DNA of 34,344 nt from Zoogloea sp. (GTDB taxonomy: Bacteria; Pseudomonadota; Gammaproteobacteria; Burkholderiales; Rhodocyclaceae), in assembly GCF_030157465.1 (NCBI RefSeq), contig NZ_JAOAUU010000157.1, forward strand, positions 1-34,344, given 5' to 3'. The notes below the pieces were generated by a model. The model saw nothing but the letters and a program-made list of their open reading frames with translations, was not told the DNA's origin and ran no database searches. Below, in pieces: positions 22,681 through 31,488 of the stretch (the first letter of the stretch is position 1; the number at the start of each line of letters is the position of its first letter). The position numbers and the translations under genes were made by a program.

Positions 22681-25167
22681 ATGATGTTCAAGTCACGTAC
22701 CCTGCAGATCATCGGACTGGTTGCCCTCGTCTGTATCCTGGTGGATGCCAGGCTGGCCCAGCAGGTCCTGGCGGATCGGGATCAACTGCTGACAGAGGCG
22801 CAGGCGTCCCTGACGCGTCAGGCGCATACCACCCTGACGCGGGCCGAAGCGATCATCGAGATCTACGACCGGACCCTGTCCGGGATCGGTGAAGCCATCC
22901 AGTTCCGGGGGCCCTTGCCGGATGGCCCGGATCTGGAGCTGCACCGTTTGCTGCTGCGTCGCCATGCCATCACCCCCTACGCAGAGTGGCTCTCGCTGAT
23001 CCTTCCGGATGGACGGCTGGCCGAGTTCAGCATGGTTTTCCCGGCGATCCGTCTTGACCTGTCGGATCGAGACCACTACCGGATACCGGCGGAGCAGCTG
23101 TCCGGTGGATTGTTCATCGGTGCCAATATCGCCAGCCGTTCTGACAGTCGCCCCTTCATCCCGGTCAGCCGGGCGGTCTGGAACGATGTCGGCTCCTTGC
23201 TGGGCGTGGTTGTCGTAGGCATTGATCCGGACGCCCTGCGCACCTATTTGTTTGATGCCGGAATCCCGGCCAATCTGAGTCTCAGTCTGGTTCTGGACTC
23301 TGGCGCGATTCTGGCGTGCTCTTTGGGTGAGCGAAGCTGCCCAGAAGGCGGGCCAGATCTGGCGTTCGAGGTGCAGCAGGCCAGCCGAGGGGTGACGCGC
23401 CAAGGGCTACAGGCGCCCACCCTGCGGATCGGAGATGACGGCCAGTTGCAGCTGACCTCGAAGATCCGCCCCTTGCGGGTGGTGGGGCGCTACGACCAGG
23501 CGATGGTGCTCGCCGAGTGGCGCAACAGGGCCACGGAGATTCTGGCAACGGCGCTGGCCGCCAACCTGAGTTTTCTGGCCCTGGGTCTTTTTGCCTTGCG
23601 TCAGTTTCAGCGCCGCGAGAAGGCCGTCGCGGCCCTGCATGACACCATCGCCAGCCTTGACCAACGGGTGGCCGAGCGCACCCGGCGCCTTGAGCTTGCC
23701 GTGGAGGCGGCGGATATCGGCGTCTGGAGCTGGCGTTTCGAGGACGATCAGCTGGAGTGGGATGCCCGCCTGCGGGCCTGGTATGAATTGCCGGAAGCCT
23801 TGCAGGAACAGGGGGTTCGCTACAATTTCTGGCGTCAGAGGGTGCACCCCGACGATATCGCCCGGTCTGAGGCCATGCTGAAGGAGGTCCGTGAGAAAGG
23901 GGTCACGGCCAGCGAGGAGTTCCGGATTGTCTTGCCGGGTGGTCGGACCCGCCATATTCAGGCGGCCTGCGCCCTCGAGGTGGACGCGGAGGGACGCCCG
24001 CTGCGGATGATCGGCATCAACCGGGATGTGACGGCCCAGCGGGAGCTGGAAGCCTCCCTGCGTCTGGCCCGGTCTGAGGCCGAGGCGGCGGATCGGGCCA
24101 AGGGCGCGTTCCTGGCCATGATGAGTCACGAGATCCGCACGCCGATGCATGCGATTCTCGGCATGACCGCGCTGGTCCTGGCCAGTCGGCTGGACGGCTC
24201 CCAGCGGGACTATCTTGAGAAGGTTCAGCGGGCTGGCCAGACCCTGATGCGCCTGCTCAATGATGTGCTCGACTATTCAAAGATCGAGGCGGGCCGGATG
24301 AGCCTGGAGCGGGTGCCCTTCCGGCTCTCCACCTGCCTCGCCGGCGTGGTGGGGCTGTTCGAGTTCCAGTGCCGGGAGAAGGGGCTGGGCTGGCATCTGC
24401 AGGTGCCCGCTGATTTGCCCAACTGCCTGGTGGGCGACCCCTTGCGTCTGGAGCAGATCCTGACCAATCTGCTGGGGAATGCGCTCAAATTCACGACCCA
24501 GGGCGGGATCAGCCTGGAGGTGGGCTGGCGCGCGGGGCCGGGCGAGGGCATGCTTACGCTGCATTTCAGTGTCAAGGACAGCGGCATTGGCATGAGCGCC
24601 GAGCAGATCGAGGGGCTTTTTTCATCCTTTACCCAGGCGGACAGTTCGATCAGCCGACGCTACGGGGGAACCGGGCTGGGCCTGTCGATTGTCCGCAGCC
24701 TGGTCAAGATGCAGGGGGGACACATCGAGGTCCACAGCGTCGCGGGTCAGGGCAGCTGTTTTACATGTGAGCTGCCTTTCGCCCGGGGAACGGCGCAGGC
24801 AGGGGCGACTGTCGCGGAAGCGCTGTCGGCCCCGGCCAAGCCGGAGCCCGACAGCGCTTCCGCAGGCCGCACGGTGGGAGATGCTAAAATCGACCGCTCG
24901 AAAGTCCGAAATCTGGCGAATTCGCTGCAAGGCCTGCTGGCGGAAAACAGTTATTCCGCCCGCAATGAGGTAAAGAACCTCGAAAGCCTGCTTGCGGAAT
25001 CCGATCTTGCCCCGGCGTTTGCCGCGGTGGCCAGTGCCGTCCGCCGGCTGCAGTTCAGGGAAGCCGAAGAGGCCCTCCAGGCCTTCATGAAGGATGTGCT
25101 CTCCGACCCATTTCAGTCCAAGGAAAACCATGTTGTCTGGCCAGCGCCCGAAGATCCTCATCATTGA
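22681..25167 (+). CDS. Cache-PAS sensor histidine kinase
   Basis: 828 residues. Membrane helix 1 (about 8-25), a periplasmic Cache-type sensor (about 30-280, with the marker DLSDRDHYR), membrane helix 2 (about 286-306), a short coiled coil, a PAS_3-type domain (about 335-450, ADIGVWSWRFEDDQLEWD), the HisKA helix with phosphoacceptor H483 (MSHEIRTPMHAILGM), and the HATPase with N-box NLLGNALKFT, DSGIGM and GGTGLGLSI. There is no receiver domain. A C-terminal helical tail of about 75 residues follows. It probably autophosphorylates in response to a periplasmic small molecule and passes phosphate to the receivers of the next two genes. The start is ATG 22681; no ribosome binding site is seen, and TAGAAT at 22668-22673 hints at a leaderless message. 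Confidence 0.9.
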   Translation: MMFKSRTLQIIGLVALVCILVDARLAQQVLADRDQLLTEAQASLTRQAHTTLTRAEAIIEIYDRTLSGIGEAIQFRGPLPDGPDLELHRLLLRRHAITPYAEWLSLILPDGRLAEFSMVFPAIRLDLSDRDHYRIPAEQLSGGLFIGANIASRSDSRPFIPVSRAVWNDVGSLLGVVVVGIDPDALRTYLFDAGIPANLSLSLVLDSGAILACSLGERSCPEGGPDLAFEVQQASRGVTRQGLQAPTLRIGDDGQLQLTSKIRPLRVVGRYDQAMVLAEWRNRATEILATALAANLSFLALGLFALRQFQRREKAVAALHDTIASLDQRVAERTRRLELAVEAADIGVWSWRFEDDQLEWDARLRAWYELPEALQEQGVRYNFWRQRVHPDDIARSEAMLKEVREKGVTASEEFRIVLPGGRTRHIQAACALEVDAEGRPLRMIGINRDVTAQRELEASLRLARSEAEAADRAKGAFLAMMSHEIRTPMHAILGMTALVLASRLDGSQRDYLEKVQRAGQTLMRLLNDVLDYSKIEAGRMSLERVPFRLSTCLAGVVGLFEFQCREKGLGWHLQVPADLPNCLVGDPLRLEQILTNLLGNALKFTTQGGISLEVGWRAGPGEGMLTLHFSVKDSGIGMSAEQIEGLFSSFTQADSSISRRYGGTGLGLSIVRSLVKMQGGHIEVHSVAGQGSCFTCELPFARGTAQAGATVAEALSAPAKPEPDSASAGRTVGDAKIDRSKVRNLANSLQGLLAENSYSARNEVKNLESLLAESDLAPAFAAVASAVRRLQFREAEEALQAFMKDVLSDPFQSKENHVVWPAPEDPHH

Positions 25168-26518
25168 CGACGTGCCCGACAACGTGGAGTTGCTGGGGGC
25201 CGCCCTCGACGACTTCTGCGATGTTCGTTTTGCCCTGTCCGGGGCGGATGGGCTGGCCATGCTGGATTCGTATCTGCCCAGCCTCATCCTCTTGGACCTG
25301 ATGATGCCGGGCATGGACGGCTACGAGGTGTGTGACCTGCTCAAGCATGATTCCCGCACCCGCGGCATTCCGGTGATCTTCGTGACCGCCCGTACCGATC
25401 CGGCCAGCGAGACCCGGGCCCTGATGGGCGGAGGGGCGGACTTCATCCACAAGCCCTTCAACCGGGATACGGTGCGGGTCCGGGTGCGGACCCAGCTGGA
25501 GCTCAAGGCGCGGGAGCTTGAATGCCGGCAGGCTCGGGACGATCTGAGCTTTCAGGTGGTGGAGCGGACCCGGGCCCTGGAGGATGCCCTGGCTCAGGCC
25601 GAGGCGGCCAGCCGAGCCAAGGGCAATTTCCTGGCCAACGTGAGCCATGAGCTCAAGACCCCCCTCAATGCCATTCTGGGCTATGCCTTTGTGCTGGCCC
25701 GCAAGCTGGATGATCCGGTTTTGCGGGAGCGCTCGGAGCGAATCCGGGAATCCGGTCTGCGCCTGCTGGGGGTGGTCAACAACATCCTGGATGCCAGCAA
25801 CCTGACCGGAGACGGAGCGGCCCTTGAGGGCATCGATTTCCATCTGCTGGAGATGCTCAACCTGTGCGAGGAACAGCTGATCGAGCGCGCCCGCAGCAAG
25901 GGCCTGGGCCTGGCCCGGGAAATTGATCCGGAGCTGCCCCTCGTCCTCCACGGCGATCCCCTGCGGATCGGCCAGGTGCTGGGCAACCTGCTCGATAACG
26001 CGGTCAAGTTCTCGGAGCAAGGCTGCATCACCCTGAGGGTACGCCGCAAGGTGGAGGATGCCGCGGGGCTGATGGTCCGTTTCGAGGTGGAGGATCAGGG
26101 GGTCGGCATTCCGGCAGGGAGCCGGGAGATGATCTTCGAAGATTTTCGTCAGCTGGACGGCTCCTCCACCCGCCGCTTTGGAGGCTGCGGTCTGGGTCTG
26201 AGCATCTGCCGGCAGCTGGTCAATCGCATGCAAGGCAGCATCGGGCTCGAGGCTGCGCCAGGCGGGGGAAGTGTGTTCTGGTTCCAGGTTCCCCTGGCGC
26301 CCGCGCAGTGCGAATCGGGCCCGCAGCTGACCCTGGCCTACCTGCGCCGCCTGCTGGAAACCGAAAGTCTGATGGCCCGAACCCTGTGGGCTCAGTGCCG
26401 GCCGGTGCTGCTGCCCCTGCTGGGGCAGGATGGCGCACGACTGGAGCAGGCCCTGGAGCAAGCCGAGCTGTCCCGGGCCCTCGAACTGCTTGGTGCAGCC
26501 GATGAGAGATGGACATGA
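25130..26518 (+). CDS. Receiver-histidine kinase (REC-HisKA-HATPase)
   Basis: 462 residues, soluble. An N-terminal receiver domain (about 7-125) with acidic pair DD, phosphoacceptor D56 (LILLDLMMPGMDG) and Lys in FIHKPF; a coiled-coil linker; HisKA with H173 (NVSHELKTPLNAILGY); HATPase with NLLDNAVKF, DQGVGI and GGCGLGLSI. A C-terminal helical tail resembles that of the preceding kinase. The start chosen is ATG 25130, with AAGGAA upstream; it overlaps the end of the previous gene by 38 bases. An earlier in-frame ATG at 25094 adds 12 residues without homology. Its receiver could take phosphate from the first kinase and its own kinase could feed the HPt of the next protein. Confidence 0.9.
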   Translation: MLSGQRPKILIIDDVPDNVELLGAALDDFCDVRFALSGADGLAMLDSYLPSLILLDLMMPGMDGYEVCDLLKHDSRTRGIPVIFVTARTDPASETRALMGGGADFIHKPFNRDTVRVRVRTQLELKARELECRQARDDLSFQVVERTRALEDALAQAEAASRAKGNFLANVSHELKTPLNAILGYAFVLARKLDDPVLRERSERIRESGLRLLGVVNNILDASNLTGDGAALEGIDFHLLEMLNLCEEQLIERARSKGLGLAREIDPELPLVLHGDPLRIGQVLGNLLDNAVKFSEQGCITLRVRRKVEDAAGLMVRFEVEDQGVGIPAGSREMIFEDFRQLDGSSTRRFGGCGLGLSICRQLVNRMQGSIGLEAAPGGGSVFWFQVPLAPAQCESGPQLTLAYLRRLLETESLMARTLWAQCRPVLLPLLGQDGARLEQALEQAELSRALELLGAADERWT

Positions 26519-28146
26519 GTGATGATCACCTGGATACCCTGGTGAGCGCTTTCGAGAGCGAACTGCCCCGTTACCTGAGCGAGCTGCAGGAGGCCTGGCA
26601 GGGCCCCCGCCGCGGCACCCGGGATGCGATGGTGAAGATCCAGGAAATCGCCCACAAGCTCAGCGGTTCGGCGGGCGCCTATGGCTATTTGGGGCTGGCG
26701 GAAGCGGCGGTAGGCGTGGCTGCGACGGCGGCGGAGGTTCTGTCACACTTTGGGCAGGGGCATAACCCGATCCAGCAACGTCTGTTTGGCCAGCTCAATG
26801 CCCTGGGGGCCCACCTGGCGATGCCGGTGCGGGTTGAGGCGGGCCTTGGCAGTCTGGCGAGGCCCGCCCGTGACCGGCGCCAGGTGCGTCATGTGGTGCT
26901 GGTGGATGATGACGTGGCCTATGCCCGCCTGTTGCAGGCCGAGATGCGGCATTTCGGCTTTGAGGTGGACACCCTGACGGATCTGACCGCACTGACGCAC
27001 TACCTGGACCAGCATCAGCCGGATCTGATCGTGATGGATGTGAGCTTTCCGGAAGGCCAGGTGGCTGGGCCGAAGGCCGTCCAGAGCATCCGGGCCCATG
27101 CCCATGCCCACGGCCATGTGCCGGTGATCTTCATCAGCGCCCGGGACACCATCGGCAGCCGGCTGGCCGCCGTGCGTGCGGGGGGCGAGGCATTCTTCGT
27201 CAAGCCCTTCGATGTGGCCGAGCTGATGGATGCCATCGACCGGATCCTTGGGGGGGGAGAGCAGGCGGCCTACCGCATCCTGGTGGTGGACGATGCGGCC
27301 TCACTGGCCCGGCTCTATGCCAGCACCCTGGAGCAGGCCGGAATGATTGCCCAGGTCGTCAGCAATCCTCTTGAGGTGCTGGAGGCGATGGAGAGTTTTC
27401 ATCCCGACCTGCTGCTGATGGACATTTACATGCCCGAGATCAGTGGCGTGGAGCTGGCCCGGATCATCCAGCAGCACCGCAGCTATCTGGGGGTGCCCAT
27501 CGTCTTTCTGTCCGCCGAGCGGGATCCGCTCAAGCAGCTGGAGGCCCTGGGTCAGGGGGGTGACAACTTCCTGACCAAGCCGATCGAGGCGGCCGAGCTG
27601 GTCAAGGCCGTATCAATCCGGGCCAATCATTACCAGACCTTGCGCTCCCTGATGCTGAAGGACAGCCTGACCGGCCTGCTCAATCATTCCCGTGTGCTCG
27701 AGCAACTGGATCATGAGTTGCGGCGGGCGGCCCGCCTGAACCAGCCCTTGTCGGTGGCGATGATCGACATTGACCATTTCAAGTCGATCAATGACACCTG
27801 GGGACACCCCGTCGGGGACAGCGTGATCCTGACCCTGGCTCGCCTGCTGCGGGAGCGGCTGCGCGTCAGCGACGTGGTGGGGCGTTACGGCGGCGAGGAG
27901 TTTATGGTGGTGATGCCGGAGGCGGGGCTGGAGGACGCCCGGCGGGTAATCGACAGCCTGCGGGAAAGCTTTGCCCGGATTTCGCACCGGGTGGGTGACA
28001 AGGACTTTACGGTCAGCTTCAGTGCGGGCGTTGCCCAGATAACGCCCCAGTGCGTGGATCGCTCTCTCATGGAGAAGGCCGATCAGGCGCTCTATCAGGC
28101 CAAGCACAGTGGCCGCAACCGGGTCTGCATCGCACCCTTGTGCTGA
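26509..28146 (+). CDS. Diguanylate cyclase with HPt-REC-REC-GGDEF layout
   Basis: 545 residues. An HPt domain with H49 (IAHKLSGSAGAYG); receiver 1 (about 125-245) with D177 (LIVMDVSFPEG) and Lys in FFVKPF; receiver 2 (about 255-375) with D305 (LLLMDIYMPEISG) and Lys in FLTKPI; a GGDEF domain (about 385-540) with the active-site loop GGEEF at 461-465. The inhibitory I-site RVSD lies five residues before it, so synthesis of c-di-GMP should be product-inhibited. It is the output of the phosphorelay with the two upstream kinases. It overlaps the previous gene; the ATG at 26515, in an ATGA overlap, is an alternative start two codons later. Confidence 0.92.
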   Translation: MDMSDDHLDTLVSAFESELPRYLSELQEAWQGPRRGTRDAMVKIQEIAHKLSGSAGAYGYLGLAEAAVGVAATAAEVLSHFGQGHNPIQQRLFGQLNALGAHLAMPVRVEAGLGSLARPARDRRQVRHVVLVDDDVAYARLLQAEMRHFGFEVDTLTDLTALTHYLDQHQPDLIVMDVSFPEGQVAGPKAVQSIRAHAHAHGHVPVIFISARDTIGSRLAAVRAGGEAFFVKPFDVAELMDAIDRILGGGEQAAYRILVVDDAASLARLYASTLEQAGMIAQVVSNPLEVLEAMESFHPDLLLMDIYMPEISGVELARIIQQHRSYLGVPIVFLSAERDPLKQLEALGQGGDNFLTKPIEAAELVKAVSIRANHYQTLRSLMLKDSLTGLLNHSRVLEQLDHELRRAARLNQPLSVAMIDIDHFKSINDTWGHPVGDSVILTLARLLRERLRVSDVVGRYGGEEFMVVMPEAGLEDARRVIDSLRESFARISHRVGDKDFTVSFSAGVAQITPQCVDRSLMEKADQALYQAKHSGRNRVCIAPLC

Positions 28147-28194
28147 GTCCGGCACTGGAGTCGCAGCGAGCTTCGAGTTGCTCGATCAGCTCAA

Positions 28195-28216
28195 TGGCCG
28201 GGTAATAATCCGGCCA
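28195..28216. terminator. Hairpin between convergent cyclase and DUF2058 genes
   Basis: TGGCCGG-GTAATAAT-CCGGCCA: a perfect 7-bp stem with an 8-base AT-rich loop, 48 bases after the cyclase stop and between two convergent genes. No T-tract. A weak two-way terminator is possible. Confidence 0.35.
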
Positions 28217-28277
28217 AATGCCTCGCGCCTGCCCTGACACCCTGCCAGCGCCTTGAGAGGCGTCGGCGTCAGGGGCT

Positions 28278-28814
28278 CTACCACATCAGGTCGTCGGGCA
28301 CCTGGAACGCGGCGTACGGATCATCCTCTTCGACCCCGGCGCTGGCCTGCTTCACCTCCACGACCAGTGACGGGTCGCGCTCGGCGATCTTGTCGGCGAT
28401 CACCTTGGGGACGAGTTCGATGGACTCGCCCACGCAGACGACCACCAGCAGCCCGGAAATCAGGTGCTCCCGTACCTTGGCCGAAACGTGTACGCGCTTG
28501 ATCTTGTTGTCGTGGGTGAAGTTGTAGGCGATGTCGCCGCCGCCCTTGCTCTGGCGGCTCTGCTGAATCATCTGGGCGATCTGCGCCATGATCGCCTTCT
28601 GGGTGGCGGCGGCGTCGCGCTGGGCGTTGAGTTCGCGGGCCCGTTCGGCGTTCTTCCTCTGAATTTCCAGGGCCGCGAGGCGCGCCTCGTCGACGCTCTC
28701 GACACCCGTGCGGCGCTCGACCTTCTTCTGCTTGGCCTTTTCCTGATTGGTCTGTTTGACCTTGTTCTTGTTGACCAGGCCGGCTTTCAAAAACTGTTCC
28801 TGCAAAGAGGCCAT
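28278..28814 (-). CDS. DUF2058 (YaiL-type) protein
   Basis: 178 residues: MASLQEQFLKAGLVNKNKVKQ, then a highly charged coiled-coil stretch (about 20-95, rich in Lys, Glu, Arg, Gln), then a compact domain (AYNFTHDNKIKRVHVSAKVREHLISGLLVVV...VPKVIADKIAERDPSLVVEV). This pattern is that of the DUF2058 family, E. coli YaiL being the best-known member; some members are described as nucleic-acid-associated. The start is ATG 28812-28814, with CGGAG 10 bases upstream; earlier in-frame ATGs lack a ribosome binding site. Single gene, cytoplasmic, housekeeping in character. Confidence 0.85.
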   Translation of the reverse strand: MASLQEQFLKAGLVNKNKVKQTNQEKAKQKKVERRTGVESVDEARLAALEIQRKNAERARELNAQRDAAATQKAIMAQIAQMIQQSRQSKGGGDIAYNFTHDNKIKRVHVSAKVREHLISGLLVVVCVGESIELVPKVIADKIAERDPSLVVEVKQASAGVEEDDPYAAFQVPDDLMW

Positions 28815-29056
28815 GTCTGCCACTCCGTAAATGGGGTTCATCCAGCCGGGTCGAGGTGCCGGCCGGTGCGAGTGGCGGCAGGATAACAAAGATGCCGGCT
28901 CCGCGGATTCGGCCGCGCGCCTCCACAGCCACAGCGGCGCCGGCCAAAACTGACGCAAGCTGTCATCCGGATGCAAGCTTCGCGCAAGAAAGACGCCAGA
29001 CTTGCGAAAGGATCGCCCCCTAGACTGGCCTTCTGACAGATTGAGCCAGCAAAGGC

Positions 29057-30334
29057 ATGACCCAAAGCGTCCCCCACCTTCGAATTATTGTCGTGCTGGC
29101 AGCCCTGCTGTCGCCGCACCCCGGCCTCGCCCAGGCGAACACCACCACGCTGACGCTGGCCGAGGCCGAAAAGCGCTTGCTCGAAGCCAACCCGGCCATC
29201 CTCCAGGCCCGCGCCGCCGTGGCCGGAGCCCGTGCCGGCATCGACATGGCCGGCGCCCGCCCCAACCCGCAGCTCACCGTCGGCGTCACCAGCACCGACC
29301 CCGGCGCCCGGCACAGCGGCGGCTACTGGAAGCGGCCCACGGACAACGTGCTGCGGATGGACCAGCTTTTTGAGCGCGGCGACAAGCGCGAGCTGCGCCT
29401 GCAGGCCGCCGGCAGCAACCTGTCGGCCAGCACCGCCGACCTCGCCAACACCATCCGCCTCGCCCGCATCGAGCTGGTCAATGCCTGGCTCGACCTGCGC
29501 GCGGCCCGCGAGATCCGCCGCATCGCCGACGAAAACGCCGCCCTCGCCCGGCGCGCCTCCGAGGCCGCCGAGCTGCGCGGCAAGGCCGGCGACCTGGCCG
29601 GCATGGATGTGGCCCGCTTTTCCGCCGACGCCGCCCGGGTTGCCAACGATGCGCTGCAGGCCGAACTCGACCTCTCCCGCGCGCGCATCGCGCTGGCCCT
29701 GCTGCTGGGCAACCGCGTTGCCCCCGACAGCCTGAACACCAGCGACGACTGGCCCAGCCCCGAGGCCGCGCCCGCCCCCGCAGCGGCCGACGAAAACAGC
29801 GTCGAGCGCCCCGATCTCCTCGCCGCCCGCCGCCGCGTCGAGCAGGCCGGCGCCCTGCGCGAGCTGGCCCGGGCCCAGCGCAGCCGCGACGTATCCATCG
29901 GCGTGCAATACGAACACGTCCCGGCCAACAGCAACAGCGGCGTCTCGGAATCGTCCTACGGGCTCAGCGTCTCGGTGCCGCTGTTCCTGGGCAACGACTA
30001 CCGCGGCGACATCGCCAGAAGCGAAGCCGACTACGACGCCGCCGAACAGCAGCTCATCGCCACCCGCGCCTTTGTCAGCAGCGAAAAAACCCGCCTCGGC
30101 GCCGAATACGCCGCGCGCCAGTCCCGCTACCAGCGTGTCGCCGACATCGTGCTGCCGGCTGCCGAACGGGCCGGCCGCGGCGCGGACGTCGCCATCCAGA
30201 AGGGCGGCATGAGCCTTACCGACTACCTCGACACCCAGCGCAGCCTGCGCGCCGCACGCATCGAAGCGATCCAGGCCCGCGCCGACCTCGCCCGCGCGGC
30301 CCTCATGCTGCGCCTGGCCGGAGACACCCCATGA
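29057..30334 (+). CDS. Outer-membrane factor of a heavy-metal RND system (CzcC-like)
   Basis: 425 residues with a signal peptide (residues 1 to about 26, ending GLAQA). It has the TolC-family duplicated helical hairpin pattern: LTLAEAEKRLLEANPAILQARAAVAGARA, then ARPNPQLTVGV, and the second half from about residue 250 with SVSVPLFLGNDYRGDIARSEADYDAAE. It forms the trimeric outer-membrane duct that completes the efflux channel. It is the first of three genes and overlaps the adaptor gene by 4 bases (ATGA at 30331-30334). Its family is certain; the metal is not. Confidence 0.88.
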   Translation: MTQSVPHLRIIVVLAALLSPHPGLAQANTTTLTLAEAEKRLLEANPAILQARAAVAGARAGIDMAGARPNPQLTVGVTSTDPGARHSGGYWKRPTDNVLRMDQLFERGDKRELRLQAAGSNLSASTADLANTIRLARIELVNAWLDLRAAREIRRIADENAALARRASEAAELRGKAGDLAGMDVARFSADAARVANDALQAELDLSRARIALALLLGNRVAPDSLNTSDDWPSPEAAPAPAAADENSVERPDLLAARRRVEQAGALRELARAQRSRDVSIGVQYEHVPANSNSGVSESSYGLSVSVPLFLGNDYRGDIARSEADYDAAEQQLIATRAFVSSEKTRLGAEYAARQSRYQRVADIVLPAAERAGRGADVAIQKGGMSLTDYLDTQRSLRAARIEAIQARADLARAALMLRLAGDTP

Positions 30335-31482
30335 AGCGCAAACCCATCGTCATCGCCGTCATCGCCGCGGCAGCCATTGCCGCCGGCGCCTGGTACTTCC
30401 GCGCCCCCCAGGCCGAGCCGCCCGTCGAGGCCGTGATCCAGAAACCCTCGGCCGAACCCGGCGTGCTGCGCTTTCCCACCGCCGCCCCGCAGCTCGCCCA
30501 GCTCAAGGTGGACCGCACCGAACTTGCCCCGGTGCCGATGGACGAGCCGCTGGCCGCCCGCGTCGCCTACGACGAAAACGCCACCGCCCGCCTGTTCGCG
30601 CCCATCCCCGGCCGGGTCGTCGAGATTCGCGCCAACATCGGCGACACGGTGAAGGCCGGCGCCGTGCTGGCGGTGCTCGACGCACCGGAGCTGGGCACCG
30701 CCGCGGCTGATCTGGCCAAGGCCCAGGCCGACTCCCAGCAGAAAAAATCCGCCCTCGAGCGCAGCCGCAGCCTGTTTGCCGCCGAAGTCATCGCCCGCCG
30801 CGAACTCGAAGCCGCCCAGGCCGAATGGCAGCAGGCCCAGGCCGAAGCCGAACGCGCCCGGCTGCGCCTCGCCAACCTCGTGCCCGGCGGCAGCCCCGGC
30901 GGCCAACGTTACCTGCTGCGCGCGCCGATCGCCGGCGTGGTGGCCACCCGCCGCATCAACCCGGCCATGGAAGTGCGCCCCGACGCCGACGAGCCGCTGT
31001 TCGTGGTCACCGACATGAGCCGCCTGTCGGTGCTGGTGGATGTGCCCGAGCGCGACCTGCCCGTCGTCACCGTCGGCAAATCGGCCCAGATCGAGGTGTC
31101 CGCCTACCCCCACCGCAATTTCACCGGCAAGGTCGTGCATGTGGCGCCCACCCTCGACCCGCAAACCCGCCGCGTCCAGGCCCGGGTTTCCGTGGACAAC
31201 CGCGAAGGCCTGCTCAAGCCCGAGATGTACGCCAAGGTCGGCATCCTCGCCGACGCCCGCGAAGAACTGCCCAGGATTCCCACCGGCGCCCTGCTCGTCG
31301 AAGGCGTCAAGAATTACGTCTTCGTCGAACGCGACCCGGGCGTCTTCGAGAAGCGCGAAGTCACCCTCGCCGTGCAAACCCGCAACTACGCCTATGTGTG
31401 GAGCGGCGTCAAAGGGGGCGACAAGGTGGTGAGCGTCGGCGCGCTGCTGCTCAACGCCGAGCTGGCGAGCAGCTCCCGGTAA
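30331..31482 (+). CDS. Periplasmic adaptor of a heavy-metal RND system (CzcB-like)
   Basis: A 383-residue membrane-fusion protein with an N-terminal membrane anchor (about 6-22, IVIAVIAAAAIAAGAWYF), a lipoyl/barrel half (ARLFAPIPGRVVEIRANIGDTVKAGAVLAVLDAPEL), a coiled-coil hairpin (about 130-185), the second lipoyl half (YLLRAPIAGVVATRRINPAMEV) and a C-terminal beta-barrel (AYPHRNFTGKVVHVAPTLDPQTRRVQARV). The last motif, with DPQTRT-like residues, is typical of metal adaptors. No His-rich or Met-rich metal-capture segment is seen at the N-terminus, so the metal cannot be guessed. It links the pump to the outer-membrane factor. Confidence 0.9.
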   Translation: MKRKPIVIAVIAAAAIAAGAWYFRAPQAEPPVEAVIQKPSAEPGVLRFPTAAPQLAQLKVDRTELAPVPMDEPLAARVAYDENATARLFAPIPGRVVEIRANIGDTVKAGAVLAVLDAPELGTAAADLAKAQADSQQKKSALERSRSLFAAEVIARRELEAAQAEWQQAQAEAERARLRLANLVPGGSPGGQRYLLRAPIAGVVATRRINPAMEVRPDADEPLFVVTDMSRLSVLVDVPERDLPVVTVGKSAQIEVSAYPHRNFTGKVVHVAPTLDPQTRRVQARVSVDNREGLLKPEMYAKVGILADAREELPRIPTGALLVEGVKNYVFVERDPGVFEKREVTLAVQTRNYAYVWSGVKGGDKVVSVGALLLNAELASSSR

Positions 31483-31488
31483 GCGGCC

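Noticed and set aside
28147..28277. Short coding remnant (ELLDQLNGRVIIRPN) after the cyclase
   Set aside because: An open frame of about 25 codons with no start or recognisable family; the hairpin within it explains part of the pattern.
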